From positions 1-64,000 of the forward strand of contig NZ_AMXE01000006.1 of the NCBI RefSeq assembly GCF_000310205.1: a DNA stretch of 64,000 nt, read 5' to 3'. This DNA is from Thauera linaloolentis 47Lol = DSM 12138. GTDB lineage: Bacteria > Pseudomonadota > Gammaproteobacteria > Burkholderiales > Rhodocyclaceae. Numbering within the stretch: position 1 is the first letter of the stretch; every line of letters starts with the position of its first letter. Positions 14,840 through 22,794 of this stretch are shown piece by piece. The position numbers and the translations under genes are program-made. Below the pieces are notes generated by a model. The model had not been told where the DNA came from. It did no database searches and worked only from the letters and a program-made list of their open reading frames with translations.

Positions 14840-16654
14840 CTACCTGAGCTCGGCGATGACGACGCGGTTGCGTCCCGCCTGCTTGGCTTGGTACATGGCG
14901 CCGTCGGCCCGCTCCAGCGCGGACTGCAGGGGCTCGTCGAAGCCGAGCGGCGTGACGCCTGCACTGAAGGTGATGACGATTTTCTGGTTGTCCGCCATGA
15001 AGAACTCGCGCGTCAGCTCACGCTGCAAGCGGGTCAGCGCAGTGTAGGCGTCGGCTTTGTCGGTTTCCGGCAGCAGGATCACGAACTCCTCGCCGCCATA
15101 ACGTGCGAGTACGTCCTGTGGGCGCAGATGTTGACGCACCACATGCGCAAGGTGGATCAGTGCTTCGTCCCCCACCTTGTGGCCGAAGGTGTCGTTGAGT
15201 TTCTTGAAGTTGTCGATGTCGAGCAGGGCCAGCGCGAGTGTCGTGCCGCGCCGTTGCGCGCGGGCGCTTTCCGTCTCGAACATTTCTTCCAGGCCGCGGC
15301 GGTTGAGCGTGCCCGTCAGTTGATCGTGGCGCATCATGCGGCTGGCTTCGTCGAGCTCTTCCTGCAGTTTCGCGATGCGTTCTTCGGAAGCCTGTGCCTG
15401 CTTGCGGGTCGCGATCAATTCGTTGCGCGAGCGCTGGGCCTCGTCCTGGACGCAGCGCGTTTCCCGCATCACCTCATCCAGCACCAGCCCGATTGCACCG
15501 ATGTCGTTGGCTTCGGATATGCGCTGTGCGCACGAGCTGATGCGGTCGTGGTAGGTTCCTGTGGTTTCGGAAAAGCGGGCGAGCTGGTCGACGAAGCCTG
15601 CGAGCATCGTGCGCAGGTGGCGCTGGGCTTCGACGAGGTTGTGCTTCAACTGGCTCTGCTTGTAGATCAGATCCTTGAGGCGGCGTCCGGCGTCGTCGAG
15701 CGTGCGTGGGTTGAGTGGGGCGTCGACGAGTTCGCGCAGCATCTCGATCTGGCCCGCAAGCCAATTGTCGTCGAGTACCAGTTCGTCGATGTTGCGCAGC
15801 AGAAGGCGGAGCAGTTCGAGGAGGCCGGCACGCACTTCGGCATCGTCGGCAGTGATCATCTCGAGGCGATGCGCGAGGCGGCGGATGTGGCTGCCGATTC
15901 GTTCGAGCTGCCTGGGTTCGAGCGTATGGGCGATTTCGTCGGCGAGCCGCTTGCTCTCGTCGGCCAATTCCGGATGCCCGCCGAGAAAGGATGGAACGAC
16001 GTCGCGCAGGGCCGATAACAGAAGCTTGCGCAGGCCCTCGATCAGCTCGTGATTGCCGTTCGCCGGAGGGAACCCGGCCAGCTTGATGCTTTCGGTATCC
16101 GTCGCTGCCGATACTGCGGTTTCTGCCCAGGCCGGATTCGATGCCGAGTTGGCGCGTTCCGGTGCCGGCATGGCTTCGACGGGCGCCTGGTTCCAGCCGC
16201 GCAGCAGGCCTTGGAGGCGGTTGTACAGGGCCGAGGGTTCCGATGCATTCAGGACTCGCTCGAGGGATTCGCGCTTGCGCGCGATGGTCCAGCCCTGCTG
16301 GCGTCCCTCCCAGGAGCGGAGCAGGCTGGCGATGAGTTCGTTCCAGGCGGGAGGATCGACGGCCTTGAGCCCGTCCAGGTAGCGCCCCAGGGCGTCGTCG
16401 GCTGCCTTGAGGTTGCCCGCGTTCAGGGCCTGATCCAGCTCACGTGCGGTTCTCTGGCGTTCGGCTGCGTCCCTGGGCAAGCGGCGCGACAGCCTGCGCA
16501 GGAAGCCTTCGGAGGGCACGTCGTCATCAGTGCGGGTTCCGGCGATTTCGTGATAGAGCTTGCGATAGTTGTCCGGGGTCGGCGTGACGCGGCGTTGCGC
16601 GAGCTGAAGGAGGGTTTCGCGGGCGACTTCGGAAGGATTGCGCGGGGCGCTCAT
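14840..16654 (-). CDS. Diguanylate cyclase with long helical N-terminal region
   Basis: A 604-residue protein. The C-terminal GGDEF domain carries the active-site motif GGEEF at residues 520-524, with an RxxD inhibitory site (RPQD, 511-514) five residues before it, so it should be active and subject to product inhibition. The N-terminal 430 residues are helical and without membrane segments or a recognised sensor; a coiled coil (about 395-430, QAQASEERIAKLQEELDEAS) leads into the cyclase. The start region VARETLLQLAQRRVTPTPDNYRKLYHEIAG is found in a group of proteobacterial cyclases of unknown signal. It makes cyclic di-GMP from two GTP. Confidence 0.93.
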   Translation of the reverse strand: MSAPRNPSEVARETLLQLAQRRVTPTPDNYRKLYHEIAGTRTDDDVPSEGFLRRLSRRLPRDAAERQRTARELDQALNAGNLKAADDALGRYLDGLKAVDPPAWNELIASLLRSWEGRQQGWTIARKRESLERVLNASEPSALYNRLQGLLRGWNQAPVEAMPAPERANSASNPAWAETAVSAATDTESIKLAGFPPANGNHELIEGLRKLLLSALRDVVPSFLGGHPELADESKRLADEIAHTLEPRQLERIGSHIRRLAHRLEMITADDAEVRAGLLELLRLLLRNIDELVLDDNWLAGQIEMLRELVDAPLNPRTLDDAGRRLKDLIYKQSQLKHNLVEAQRHLRTMLAGFVDQLARFSETTGTYHDRISSCAQRISEANDIGAIGLVLDEVMRETRCVQDEAQRSRNELIATRKQAQASEERIAKLQEELDEASRMMRHDQLTGTLNRRGLEEMFETESARAQRRGTTLALALLDIDNFKKLNDTFGHKVGDEALIHLAHVVRQHLRPQDVLARYGGEEFVILLPETDKADAYTALTRLQRELTREFFMADNQKIVITFSAGVTPLGFDEPLQSALERADGAMYQAKQAGRNRVVIAELR

Positions 16655-16805
16655 GGAGGTGCCGGTAGCCGATTGAATATGCGCGAATTATATCGGCAGG
16701 CTCGTACCGCGAGACGTGTCGTGGATCAAGATGAATGAATTTCCCCGTGCTGGGCGGACAGGGCAAGGCGCACGGAGGCGACCGCGAGGGATGCCTCCGG
16801 GTGGG

Positions 16806-17774
16806 TCAGATCCGTAGTTCGCTCATCAGATTGCCGACATCCAGGGTGCGGGCCCGCTCCTCGATCTGGGGCGTGTAATGCTGCTGCAAGCCCTTGGCTT
16901 CGTTAACCAGGCTGGAGAACGAACGCTTCAGTGCGTCGGTGCTCAGGCTCCGCCCTCCGGCGTAGTAGCGCCGGGCAAGCTGCCCGAGGGCATAAGTGCT
17001 GGCGAACGAGAAGGCCGAGCCGGTTGCGGTGCTGCCAATCGTGCGGCCGGTCTTGCCGAGTACCTTGCCCAGAAGCCCCCCGACCAGCTTGCGGCCGAAC
17101 TGCTCGATGTATTGCGAGGTCAGTCCGACGCCCGCAGTGGCGAGAAAGTCCTTGATGTGGCCGCGGTCCAGCTCGTATCCATAGGATCTGCCGATCCGGT
17201 ACACAAGCCGGGTCTGAAGGGGAATGATCGCCATCGAGGCCAGTGATTGCGGCAGTAGTTCGAGGGCGCCATTCAGTATCGAGGCGTTGAGAATGCTCTT
17301 GTCGAGCTCGGCGTCGCTCATCGTGGATGCGCGCGGAATGGTGGACGCAGCGGGCGGAGTGACGGCTGTCACGGGGGCAGGCGGAGTATCGTCCAGCGGC
17401 AGCGATGCCAGAGTGTCCGCCTGGACGGTGAAAGCGTCCGCGCCCGCGCGATCGAGTGCAAGCGCCGATTGAAGCGTATCGAGGAAGGCCGTTTCGCGCT
17501 CATCGTGTACGCCGTCTGCATCGCACACGCCGACCGCCATTTCGAATGCGAGCCGGCGCAGCTCCACGGTTTTGAGTGCGGAAGCGGCAGCATCCAGGCC
17601 AAGGCGTCCGAGCAGGACGTCTTGATAGATTTTCATCAGGTCGATGCCGCTGTCGGCGCTCAGGGATTCGGTGATTTTGCGGATGTGTTCGCGTTCGCGC
17701 TCGTCCTTGTGCTGGTCCGCGAAGGCGACCATGAGGCAGATGGCGACGATGGCGCGGGTCTGTTCGGCTTGCAT
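16806..17774 (-). CDS. TerB-like / DUF697-like two-domain protein
   Basis: A 322-residue protein. Residues 1-120 form a helical TerB-like domain (AICLMVAFADQHKDEREREHIRKI and CDADGVHDERETAFLDTLQ are the paired acidic repeats seen in TerB folds). A Pro/Ala-rich linker (about 128-155) follows. Residues 180-300 resemble DUF697/YcjF-type domains (ASMAIIPLQTRLVYRIGRSYGYEL, then a glycine-rich hydrophobic helix). Such proteins are often membrane-associated and linked with stress, but no activity is known. I chose ATG 17774; an earlier in-frame start at 17846 lacks support. Divergent from the ProQ-type gene. Confidence 0.72.
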   Translation of the reverse strand: MQAEQTRAIVAICLMVAFADQHKDEREREHIRKITESLSADSGIDLMKIYQDVLLGRLGLDAAASALKTVELRRLAFEMAVGVCDADGVHDERETAFLDTLQSALALDRAGADAFTVQADTLASLPLDDTPPAPVTAVTPPAASTIPRASTMSDAELDKSILNASILNGALELLPQSLASMAIIPLQTRLVYRIGRSYGYELDRGHIKDFLATAGVGLTSQYIEQFGRKLVGGLLGKVLGKTGRTIGSTATGSAFSFASTYALGQLARRYYAGGRSLSTDALKRSFSSLVNEAKGLQQHYTPQIEERARTLDVGNLMSELRI

Positions 17775-17882
17775 GGTGGCGTCCTGTAGTGTCTGGAGGG
17801 CGGTCGAGGCGGGTAGAATGAAGAACTTGACGATCCTCGGGCGCAATTGACAACGCCTGGCCTGTAAGAGTTCTTGCTTCCC

Positions 17883-18344
17883 ATGACCACCGAAAAAGAC
17901 AACATCGAGGCCGAAGCGCCCGCTTTATCTCCCTCCGCCGAGGGGGCCGTGCCGCAGCAGCGAATCGAGCCGCGCGCCTTGCTGCAAAGTCTGCAGAAGG
18001 CGTTTCCTGCTTTTCGCGACTGTAAGCCTTTGGCGCTGAAAATCGATGCCAGTATCGTCGAACGCATGCCCGGAATCGACCGCAAGAGTCTGCGCGCCGC
18101 ATTGCGCATGTACACCGCCTCGACCCGCTACCTGAAAGCGGTCGAGCGTTCTCAACAACGCTTCGATCTGGACGGGCAGCCTGTCGGGGAGGTGACTGAC
18201 GAGCAGCGCACGCATGCGTCGACAACCCTCAAGGAGCGTTTTGCCGCCATAGCCAAGCAGCAGAAAGAAAAACGTGAAGCCGAGGCCGCCGAGAAGCGCC
18301 GTACCGAAAAACTGCAGCAACTGGTGAGCAAGTTCGGCCGCTGA
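17883..18344 (+). CDS. ProQ/FinO-domain RNA chaperone
   Basis: A 153-residue protein. The FinO/ProQ domain spans about residues 27-120: LLQSLQKAFPAFRDCKPLALKID, then DRKSLRAALRMYTASTRYLKAV and RFDLDGQPVGEVTDEQ. A Lys/Glu-rich tail (KQQKEKREAEAAEKRRTEKLQQL) follows. There is no SH3-like C-terminal domain as in E. coli ProQ; it is closer to the minimal FinO-like proteins of betaproteobacteria such as Neisseria. These bind structured 3' ends and sRNAs and help RNA pairing. ATG 17883 follows shortly after a possible -10 (TAGAAT, 17815-17820). Confidence 0.92.
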   Translation: MTTEKDNIEAEAPALSPSAEGAVPQQRIEPRALLQSLQKAFPAFRDCKPLALKIDASIVERMPGIDRKSLRAALRMYTASTRYLKAVERSQQRFDLDGQPVGEVTDEQRTHASTTLKERFAAIAKQQKEKREAEAAEKRRTEKLQQLVSKFGR

Positions 18345-18364
18345 GTTCGGCTGCCAGGAGGGCT

Positions 18365-18526
18365 TCAACTGCGCTGCTGAAGCAGGTTCTGCGAGCGCAG
18401 CAGCCAAGCCGCCGAACCGGCAAGAACGGCAAGTGCAATGCCGGCTGCGGTGTTTCCGATTCCGAACATCAGACCTGTAAGCAGGCCGATGGTGAGCAGC
18501 AAGCGGGTGAGAAGGGTTTCGGTCAT
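18365..18526 (-). CDS. SOS-controlled 53-residue membrane protein, unknown function
   Basis: A small hydrophobic protein starting MTETLLTRLLLTIGLL, with two likely membrane helices (about residues 5-22 and 26-43) and a polar C-terminus (RSQNLLQQRS). The start ATG 18526 has a strong GGAGG 8 nt upstream. I do not recognise a family. A near-perfect LexA box and a well-spaced sigma70 promoter lie 33-62 bp upstream, so expression should be induced by DNA damage. Small membrane proteins under LexA include the E. coli toxin TisB; this one is longer and has two helices. Convergent with the ProQ-type gene (20 bp apart) and divergent from tRNA-Thr. Confidence 0.78.
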   Translation of the reverse strand: MTETLLTRLLLTIGLLTGLMFGIGNTAAGIALAVLAGSAAWLLRSQNLLQQRS

Positions 18527-18558
18527 GATTGCCTCCGGGGTGGTTTGTTCAGTTTGTG

Positions 18559-18588
18559 TACTGTAAATAAATACAGTGATCGGCGCAA
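18559..18588 (-). promoter_or_regulatory. LexA (SOS) box within a sigma70 promoter
   Basis: TACTGTAAATAAATACAGTG at 18559-18578 is a full CTGT-N8-ACAG operator matching the E. coli LexA consensus at 17 of 20 positions. On the minus strand, TTGCGC (18588-18583) and TACAGT (18565-18560) are separated by exactly 17 bp, and the operator covers the spacer and -10. Transcription would start near 18553, about 27 nt before the small protein's start codon. Confidence 0.85.
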
Positions 18589-18621
18589 GTGCGCCGTGCA
18601 GCCCCTTGTGCGCGCTTACGC

Positions 18622-18627
18622 TATAAT
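18622..18627 (+). promoter_or_regulatory. -10 box of tRNA-Thr
   Basis: A perfect TATAAT 12 bp before the tRNA. No good -35 is visible at the normal distance. Confidence 0.6.
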
Positions 18628-18638
18628 CCGCAGCCAAC

Positions 18639-18714
18639 GCCGGCATAGCTCAGTTGGTAGAGCAGCTGATTTGTAATCAGAAGGTCGTGGGTTCGATTCC
18701 TATTGCCGGCACCA
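18639..18714 (+). tRNA. tRNA-Thr (anticodon TGT)
   Basis: A 76-nt cloverleaf with encoded CCA. Acceptor GCCGGCA/TGCCGGC is fully paired, the D-arm is AGCTCAGTTGGTAGAGC, the anticodon loop TTTGTAA gives TGT, and the T-arm is GGGTTCGATTCC. It reads ACA/ACG-type threonine codons. The outermost anticodon-stem pair (G-A) is mismatched. Confidence 0.96.
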
Positions 18715-19041
18715 GAACACTGATAAGCACTCGACGCGCGCCATCCTTCCGTAATTCGCCGTGCGTCTCATTCCAAGAACATCCCTGGCGCAGAGCGAGT
18801 CCTCTCTTGCCGTCCATGCGGCTTCGGACCGTGGAAGCCGGTCGCGGGCGAGTGCTGAAAGCGGTTGCTGATGTGTAAAAGCCCAGGGCGTGGGATGCGC
18901 TGGGCTCACGCGCCCTACTCGCAGATAGTCAGGCAACAGGGGCGCTTGGCGTTTCTGGTGGAGTGGAAAGCTGGTTTTTGGCTGTTGGCACGAAAAAACT
19001 TGCATTCATATCATCTATTGTTTATAGTTCTGTTTCTCCGA
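18715..19041. other. Gap between tRNA-Thr and tRNA-fMet
   Basis: No protein gene is supported; open frames here run into the tRNA genes and lack ribosome sites. One hairpin is visible: GCCCAG (18881-18886) pairs with CTGGGC (18900-18905). Read on the minus strand it is followed by TTTT, as in an intrinsic terminator, although no minus-strand gene is known to need it. The right end holds the tRNA-fMet promoter. Confidence 0.5.
19000..19028 (+). promoter_or_regulatory. Promoter of tRNA-fMet
   Basis: TTGCAT (19000-19005) and TATAGT (19023-19028) are separated by 17 bp, and the tRNA begins 13 bp downstream. The local sequence is clearly more AT-rich than its surroundings. Confidence 0.8.
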
Positions 19042-19119
<78 letters not shown>

Positions 19120-19121
19120 AC

Positions 19122-19168
19122 AAAGCAATAAGGCCCGATCACGGAAGTAATCGGGCCTTATTGCTTTT
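19122..19168 (+). terminator. Intrinsic terminator of tRNA-fMet
   Basis: AGCAATAAGGCCCGAT (19124-19139) pairs without mismatch with ATCGGGCCTTATTGCT (19150-19165). The loop is 10 nt and TTTT follows. The flanking AA/TT would allow bidirectional use for the convergent lipoprotein gene. Confidence 0.92.
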
Positions 19169-19302
19169 GGAGAACGGATTGTCAGCGTCATGCTGCCCGG
19201 GGTGCCCCCTCAACTTGCGGGCAGCCGGTTCAGGGAAGCAACTGCGCGGCTTCTGCCGTGCATGGCGCAGGTGATGGGTTCGCCCCGCGGCGGGCTTGTG
19301 TA

Positions 19303-19851
19303 TCAACCGGCGTGGCGTGTGATGCGTAGCGCGAAATCGCAGTTTCCGCCGCCGCGGAACCAACGTGCCTGCACGCGCTGCCCTCCGGGATAACTCAGGA
19401 CCTGCTCGATCGTTGACGCTTTCTGGGTGTGGCTGCCGGTTGTGTAGCGGCCCAGTTTTTCGCTGAACCTGTCTGCGAAGGCTTCAGCGAGGCGCAGGCA
19501 GGCATGATCATCGGTGGTGCGGAGGTCTGCCTTTGCGCTGGGTTGGATGATGAGCTCCTCGATCCGGCCTTCGGCATCTGCCATGGCCATGATCGAGGAT
19601 GCTTCGCCCAGGAGGTCGATGTGCATGGCGAATTCGTCGCGTCCATCGCAGCCGGGGCCGACCGGGAGCGCAGCGGGGTCCAGCCGCTTTGCCTGCAGGG
19701 CCGTGGCTGGCAAGTCGGCGCCGAGCCGCAGCGGGCCGACGCCGTCGGCCTGAACCCGGACAGCGCGCGGAATGTCTTGCCGGGGCTGGCTGCAGGCGGC
19801 CGGCAGTGCGGCCAGCGCGAGGATTGCGAGGGCACTGCCGGCGAAGCGCAC
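19303..19851 (-). CDS. Putative lipoprotein of unknown function
   Basis: A 182-residue protein starting from GTG 19851, 5 bp after the sodC stop, so probably co-transcribed with sodC. The N-terminus reads as a lipoprotein signal (hydrophobic LAILALAALPAAC, then SQPRQD), with lipidation at Cys about residue 20. The mature part has DGVGPLRLGADLPATALQ, then a mixed alpha/beta stretch and a C-terminal GGNCDFALRITRH. I do not recognise the family; the LRLG..LP..AL opening is seen in several small secreted proteins of unknown role. ATG starts are lacking, so the exact start is uncertain. Confidence 0.68.
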   Translation of the reverse strand: MRFAGSALAILALAALPAACSQPRQDIPRAVRVQADGVGPLRLGADLPATALQAKRLDPAALPVGPGCDGRDEFAMHIDLLGEASSIMAMADAEGRIEELIIQPSAKADLRTTDDHACLRLAEAFADRFSEKLGRYTTGSHTQKASTIEQVLSYPGGQRVQARWFRGGGNCDFALRITRHAG

Positions 19852-19856
19852 GGGAA

Positions 19857-20384
19857 TCAGTTTGCCTTGATCACACCGCAGAACAGCCGTGCGCCGGCGC
19901 CGCCGATCGGTTGTGCGGCATGGTCGTCGCGGTTTTCGTGGATGACCAGCGCGGCGCCGTCCTCGTCGAGGATTCTTGCGCGCCCGCCTTTGCCGTCGAG
20001 GCTGGCGAGCGGCGTGTACAGCTCGGCTTCGACGCTGCCGTCGGCATGCACGAAAATGTTCTGCAGATCGCCTGCGTCGGGGCCATCGGGGTTCATCAGG
20101 CCGTGTTTCTTGCCGTCCGGATTCAGGTGGCCTTTCGAGGCCACGAAGCCTTGGCCGGCATCGTCGCAAGTGCCGACGCTGTGGATGTGGACGCCTTTCG
20201 GCCCCGGGGGCAGTCCCTTGGCAGAGAGGTGAATCAGCACGCCCTGTGGCCCTTCGATGAGCGTTGCGGTGCCGATCGCCTGTCCCTGGCGATCGATGAT
20301 GCTGGCGGTGGCGTGCTCCGTGGCGGAGGCGGCTGTGGCGACGCTGGCGATCGCGCAGGTCACGAGAAGGCGCGGGAAGGGCAT
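19857..20384 (-). CDS. sodC: Periplasmic Cu/Zn superoxide dismutase
   Basis: A 175-residue protein with a signal peptide (MPFPRLLVTCAIASVATAASA). Copper and zinc ligands are in KGVHIHSVGTC, KGHLNPDGKKHG and ENRDDHAAQP, and the two disulfide cysteines are present (GTCDDAG and ARLFCGVI). The enzyme turns superoxide into hydrogen peroxide and oxygen in the periplasm. ATG 20384 has GAGA upstream; a longer frame to 20516 would disrupt the signal peptide. A small lipoprotein gene follows after 5 bp. Confidence 0.95.
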   Translation of the reverse strand: MPFPRLLVTCAIASVATAASATEHATASIIDRQGQAIGTATLIEGPQGVLIHLSAKGLPPGPKGVHIHSVGTCDDAGQGFVASKGHLNPDGKKHGLMNPDGPDAGDLQNIFVHADGSVEAELYTPLASLDGKGGRARILDEDGAALVIHENRDDHAAQPIGGAGARLFCGVIKAN

Positions 20385-20527
20385 GGTGCATCTCTCATTG
20401 TGGTTGAGCGAAGCGTCATGATAGACACGATTCCGTCCGCGTAAAAGACAGGCTTGCCTTCCTTGCCATGGCTGGCGCGGGTTGGCGCTTGGCCGTAACA
20501 TCGTGCCAACATTCACGGAGAAACACC

Positions 20528-21946
20528 ATGGCGTCTTCCGCCGACAGCATCAGCATGGCGCTTTTTTGCGACTTCGAGAACGTGGCGCTCGGTGTCCGCG
20601 ACGCCAATTACGAGAAGTTCGACATCAAGCGCGTTCTCGAACGCCTGCTGCTGAAAGGCAGCATCGTCGTCAAGAAGGCATATTGCGATTGGGATCGCTA
20701 CAAGAGTTTCAAGGCCTCGATGCACGAGGCCAATTTCGAGCTGATCGAGATTCCCCACGTGCGCCAATCGGGCAAGAATTCGGCCGACATCCGTCTCGTC
20801 GTCGATGCGCTGGACCTGTGCTACACCAAGTCGCATGTCGATACATTCGTCATCATCAGCGGCGATTCCGACTTCTCCCCGCTGGTCTCCAAGCTGCGTG
20901 AAAACGCCAAGCAGGTGATCGGCGTCGGCGTGAAGCAGTCCACCTCCGACCTGCTCATCGCCAATTGCGACGAGTTCATTTTCTACGACGACCTGGTGCG
21001 CGATGGTCAGCGTGCGGCCAAGCGCGACGCCCGTGACACGCAAGCGCCATCGAAACGGACGCCGGAAGAGGAGAAGCGGCGCAAGGAAGAGCTGGAGGAT
21101 CGTCGCGGCAAGGCGATCGAGATTGCGGTGGAAACCTTCGACGCCCTGATGTCCGAGCGCGGTGACAGCGGCAAGATCTGGGCGTCGATGCTGAAGGAGG
21201 CGATCAAGCGGCGCAAGCCCGACTTCAACGAGAGCTATTTCGGTTTTCGTGCCTTTGGCAACCTGCTTGACGAGGCCCAGGCGCGTGGCCTGCTGGTGGT
21301 CGGGCGCGACGAAAAATCGGGAACCTACGTCTATCGTCCGAATGCTGCCATCGTCGTGGCGGCCCTGGAACCTGACCTGCCGGCCGACGGCCGGTCGGCG
21401 CAGACCGAATTCGGGCTTGAAGCCGGAGTAGGGGAAGTGGCCGAGAGCGAGGTTGCGCCGGCGGACGGCGGGCGCACATCCGGGCGGAAGAATGGGCGTG
21501 GCCGGGGCACGGGCGGGCGCAAGGCCAAGAGTGGCGATACGGGGCCGGCGCATGGTGAGCCGGATGCGGCGATACCGGCTGCCGTGCCGGCCGAGGTCGT
21601 GGCTGCGCAGACTGCGTCCGAGCCGATCGTGCCTACTGAGCCGTCGGCGTTGGAACCAGCGCCTGCGCCCGAAGCCAAGCCGGCGGAGCGGCGCCCTGCG
21701 GCATCGAGCACTGGCCGTGGCCGCTCCAGCCAGCGCGGACGCAAGGCTGAGGCCGGGGCCGAGGTCGCAGGCGCCGAGCAGGCGCCGGTGCAGCCTGAAG
21801 CTCCGCCGGCCATCGTTGAGGCCCAGGCCGCCGAGCCCATTGGTGGCGAGGCCGAAGCTGCACCGAAGGCAAGGAAGCCGGCTGCACGCCGCCGTACCCG
21901 CAAGCCCACCGAGGCGGTAGACGACACAGGCGGCGAGGGCGCCTGA
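20528..21946 (+). CDS. NYN-domain nuclease-like protein with OST-HTH/LOTUS domain
   Basis: A 472-residue protein. Residues 8-160 form a NYN (LabA/DUF88, PIN-like) domain with the acidic residues expected for metal binding: FCDFENVAL, SADIRLVVDALD and IISGDSDFSPLV. Residues about 200-275 match the OST-HTH/LOTUS fold (GKIWASMLKEAIKRRKPDFNESYFGFRAFGNLL), a domain that binds RNA or G-quadruplexes. The last 180 residues are low-complexity Ala/Pro/Glu with Arg/Lys-Gly clusters (GRKNGRGRGTGGRK), likely a disordered nucleic-acid-binding tail. An RNase or RNA-regulatory role is inferred. ATG 20528 follows GGAG. Confidence 0.88.
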   Translation: MASSADSISMALFCDFENVALGVRDANYEKFDIKRVLERLLLKGSIVVKKAYCDWDRYKSFKASMHEANFELIEIPHVRQSGKNSADIRLVVDALDLCYTKSHVDTFVIISGDSDFSPLVSKLRENAKQVIGVGVKQSTSDLLIANCDEFIFYDDLVRDGQRAAKRDARDTQAPSKRTPEEEKRRKEELEDRRGKAIEIAVETFDALMSERGDSGKIWASMLKEAIKRRKPDFNESYFGFRAFGNLLDEAQARGLLVVGRDEKSGTYVYRPNAAIVVAALEPDLPADGRSAQTEFGLEAGVGEVAESEVAPADGGRTSGRKNGRGRGTGGRKAKSGDTGPAHGEPDAAIPAAVPAEVVAAQTASEPIVPTEPSALEPAPAPEAKPAERRPAASSTGRGRSSQRGRKAEAGAEVAGAEQAPVQPEAPPAIVEAQAAEPIGGEAEAAPKARKPAARRRTRKPTEAVDDTGGEGA

Positions 21947-21951
21947 ACCCC

Positions 21952-22749
21952 GTGTCGCGTGCGCGTGTGTGCCCCGGGTCCGTGAAGCCGCCATCCATCA
22001 TCGGCGTGGCCAACTGGCCCTATCCGCGGTGGATCGCCCACCGCGGCGGGGGGCGCTTGGCGCCCGAGAACACGCTGGCCGCGTTTCGGCTGGGGCATGC
22101 CTGCGGCTATCGGATGTTCGAGTGCGATGTCCGCCTGAGCGCAGACGGCGTGCCTTTCCTGCTGCATGACGATGTGCTGGAGCGCACCACGGATGGGCAG
22201 GGGCCAGCCGCGGCGCGCGATTGGGCGGCGCTGTCGCAGCTCGATGCCGGCGGCTGGTATTCGGAAAGATACCGCGGCGAGCCGCTTGCCAGCCTGCAGG
22301 CGCTGATGTGCTTCTGCCACGCGACGGGTTCTGCCTTGAATGTCGAATTGAAGCCTGCGCCGGGTTCCGAGTACGAAACAGGCCGCATCGTTGCCGAGAC
22401 CTTGTCGCGCGGATGGCGGGGCTTGCTGCCTCCCCTGCTCAGTTCATTTCGCGCCGTGGCATTGCAAGGCGCCCGTGCGGGGGGGGCGAGCCTGCCGCGT
22501 GCGCTGCTGGTCGAATATCCCGGCCCCGGCTGCATGGACCTTGCATTGGAGCTGGGGTGCGTGGCAATGGTGGCGGAGCACAGCCGCATCACGCCGCAGT
22601 TCGTGGAGCGGCTTCATGCGGCTGGACTTGCCTTGCTGAGCTATACCGTCAATGATGATGCCGAGGCGCAGCGCTTGCTGCGGCTTGGGCTGCAGGGGCT
22701 GATCACCGATCGCGTAGACCGCTTCGATCCAGCCGTGCACGCAGCCTGA
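21952..22749 (+). CDS. ugpQ: Glycerophosphodiester phosphodiesterase
   Basis: About 265 residues, cytoplasmic GDPD fold. WIAHRGGGRLAPENTLAAF carries the catalytic His and the Arg-Gly loop, ECDVRLSADGVPFLLHDDVLERTT the metal-binding Glu/Asp and second His, and NVELKPA the third acidic site. It hydrolyses glycerophosphodiesters to glycerol 3-phosphate and an alcohol. There is no signal peptide, as in UgpQ. The GTG at 21952, 5 bp after the NYN gene, is the longest start; GTG 21982 (VKPPSIIG) is equally likely, since no clear ribosome site is seen. Closely spaced with the NYN gene. Confidence 0.92.
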   Translation: MSRARVCPGSVKPPSIIGVANWPYPRWIAHRGGGRLAPENTLAAFRLGHACGYRMFECDVRLSADGVPFLLHDDVLERTTDGQGPAAARDWAALSQLDAGGWYSERYRGEPLASLQALMCFCHATGSALNVELKPAPGSEYETGRIVAETLSRGWRGLLPPLLSSFRAVALQGARAGGASLPRALLVEYPGPGCMDLALELGCVAMVAEHSRITPQFVERLHAAGLALLSYTVNDDAEAQRLLRLGLQGLITDRVDRFDPAVHAA

Positions 22750-22794
22750 CCGGAACTCGCCACGGCCGGCAGGTTCTACGCACACATCGCACTC

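Noticed and set aside
18700-19005. A 101-codon minus-strand frame between the two tRNA genes
   Set aside because: It runs into the tRNA-Thr 3' end, has no ribosome site, and its composition is not protein-like.
21470-21940. Low-complexity GC-rich stretch that could suggest a repeat or foreign DNA
   Set aside because: It encodes the Ala/Pro/Glu/Arg tail of the NYN-LOTUS protein in an uninterrupted frame.
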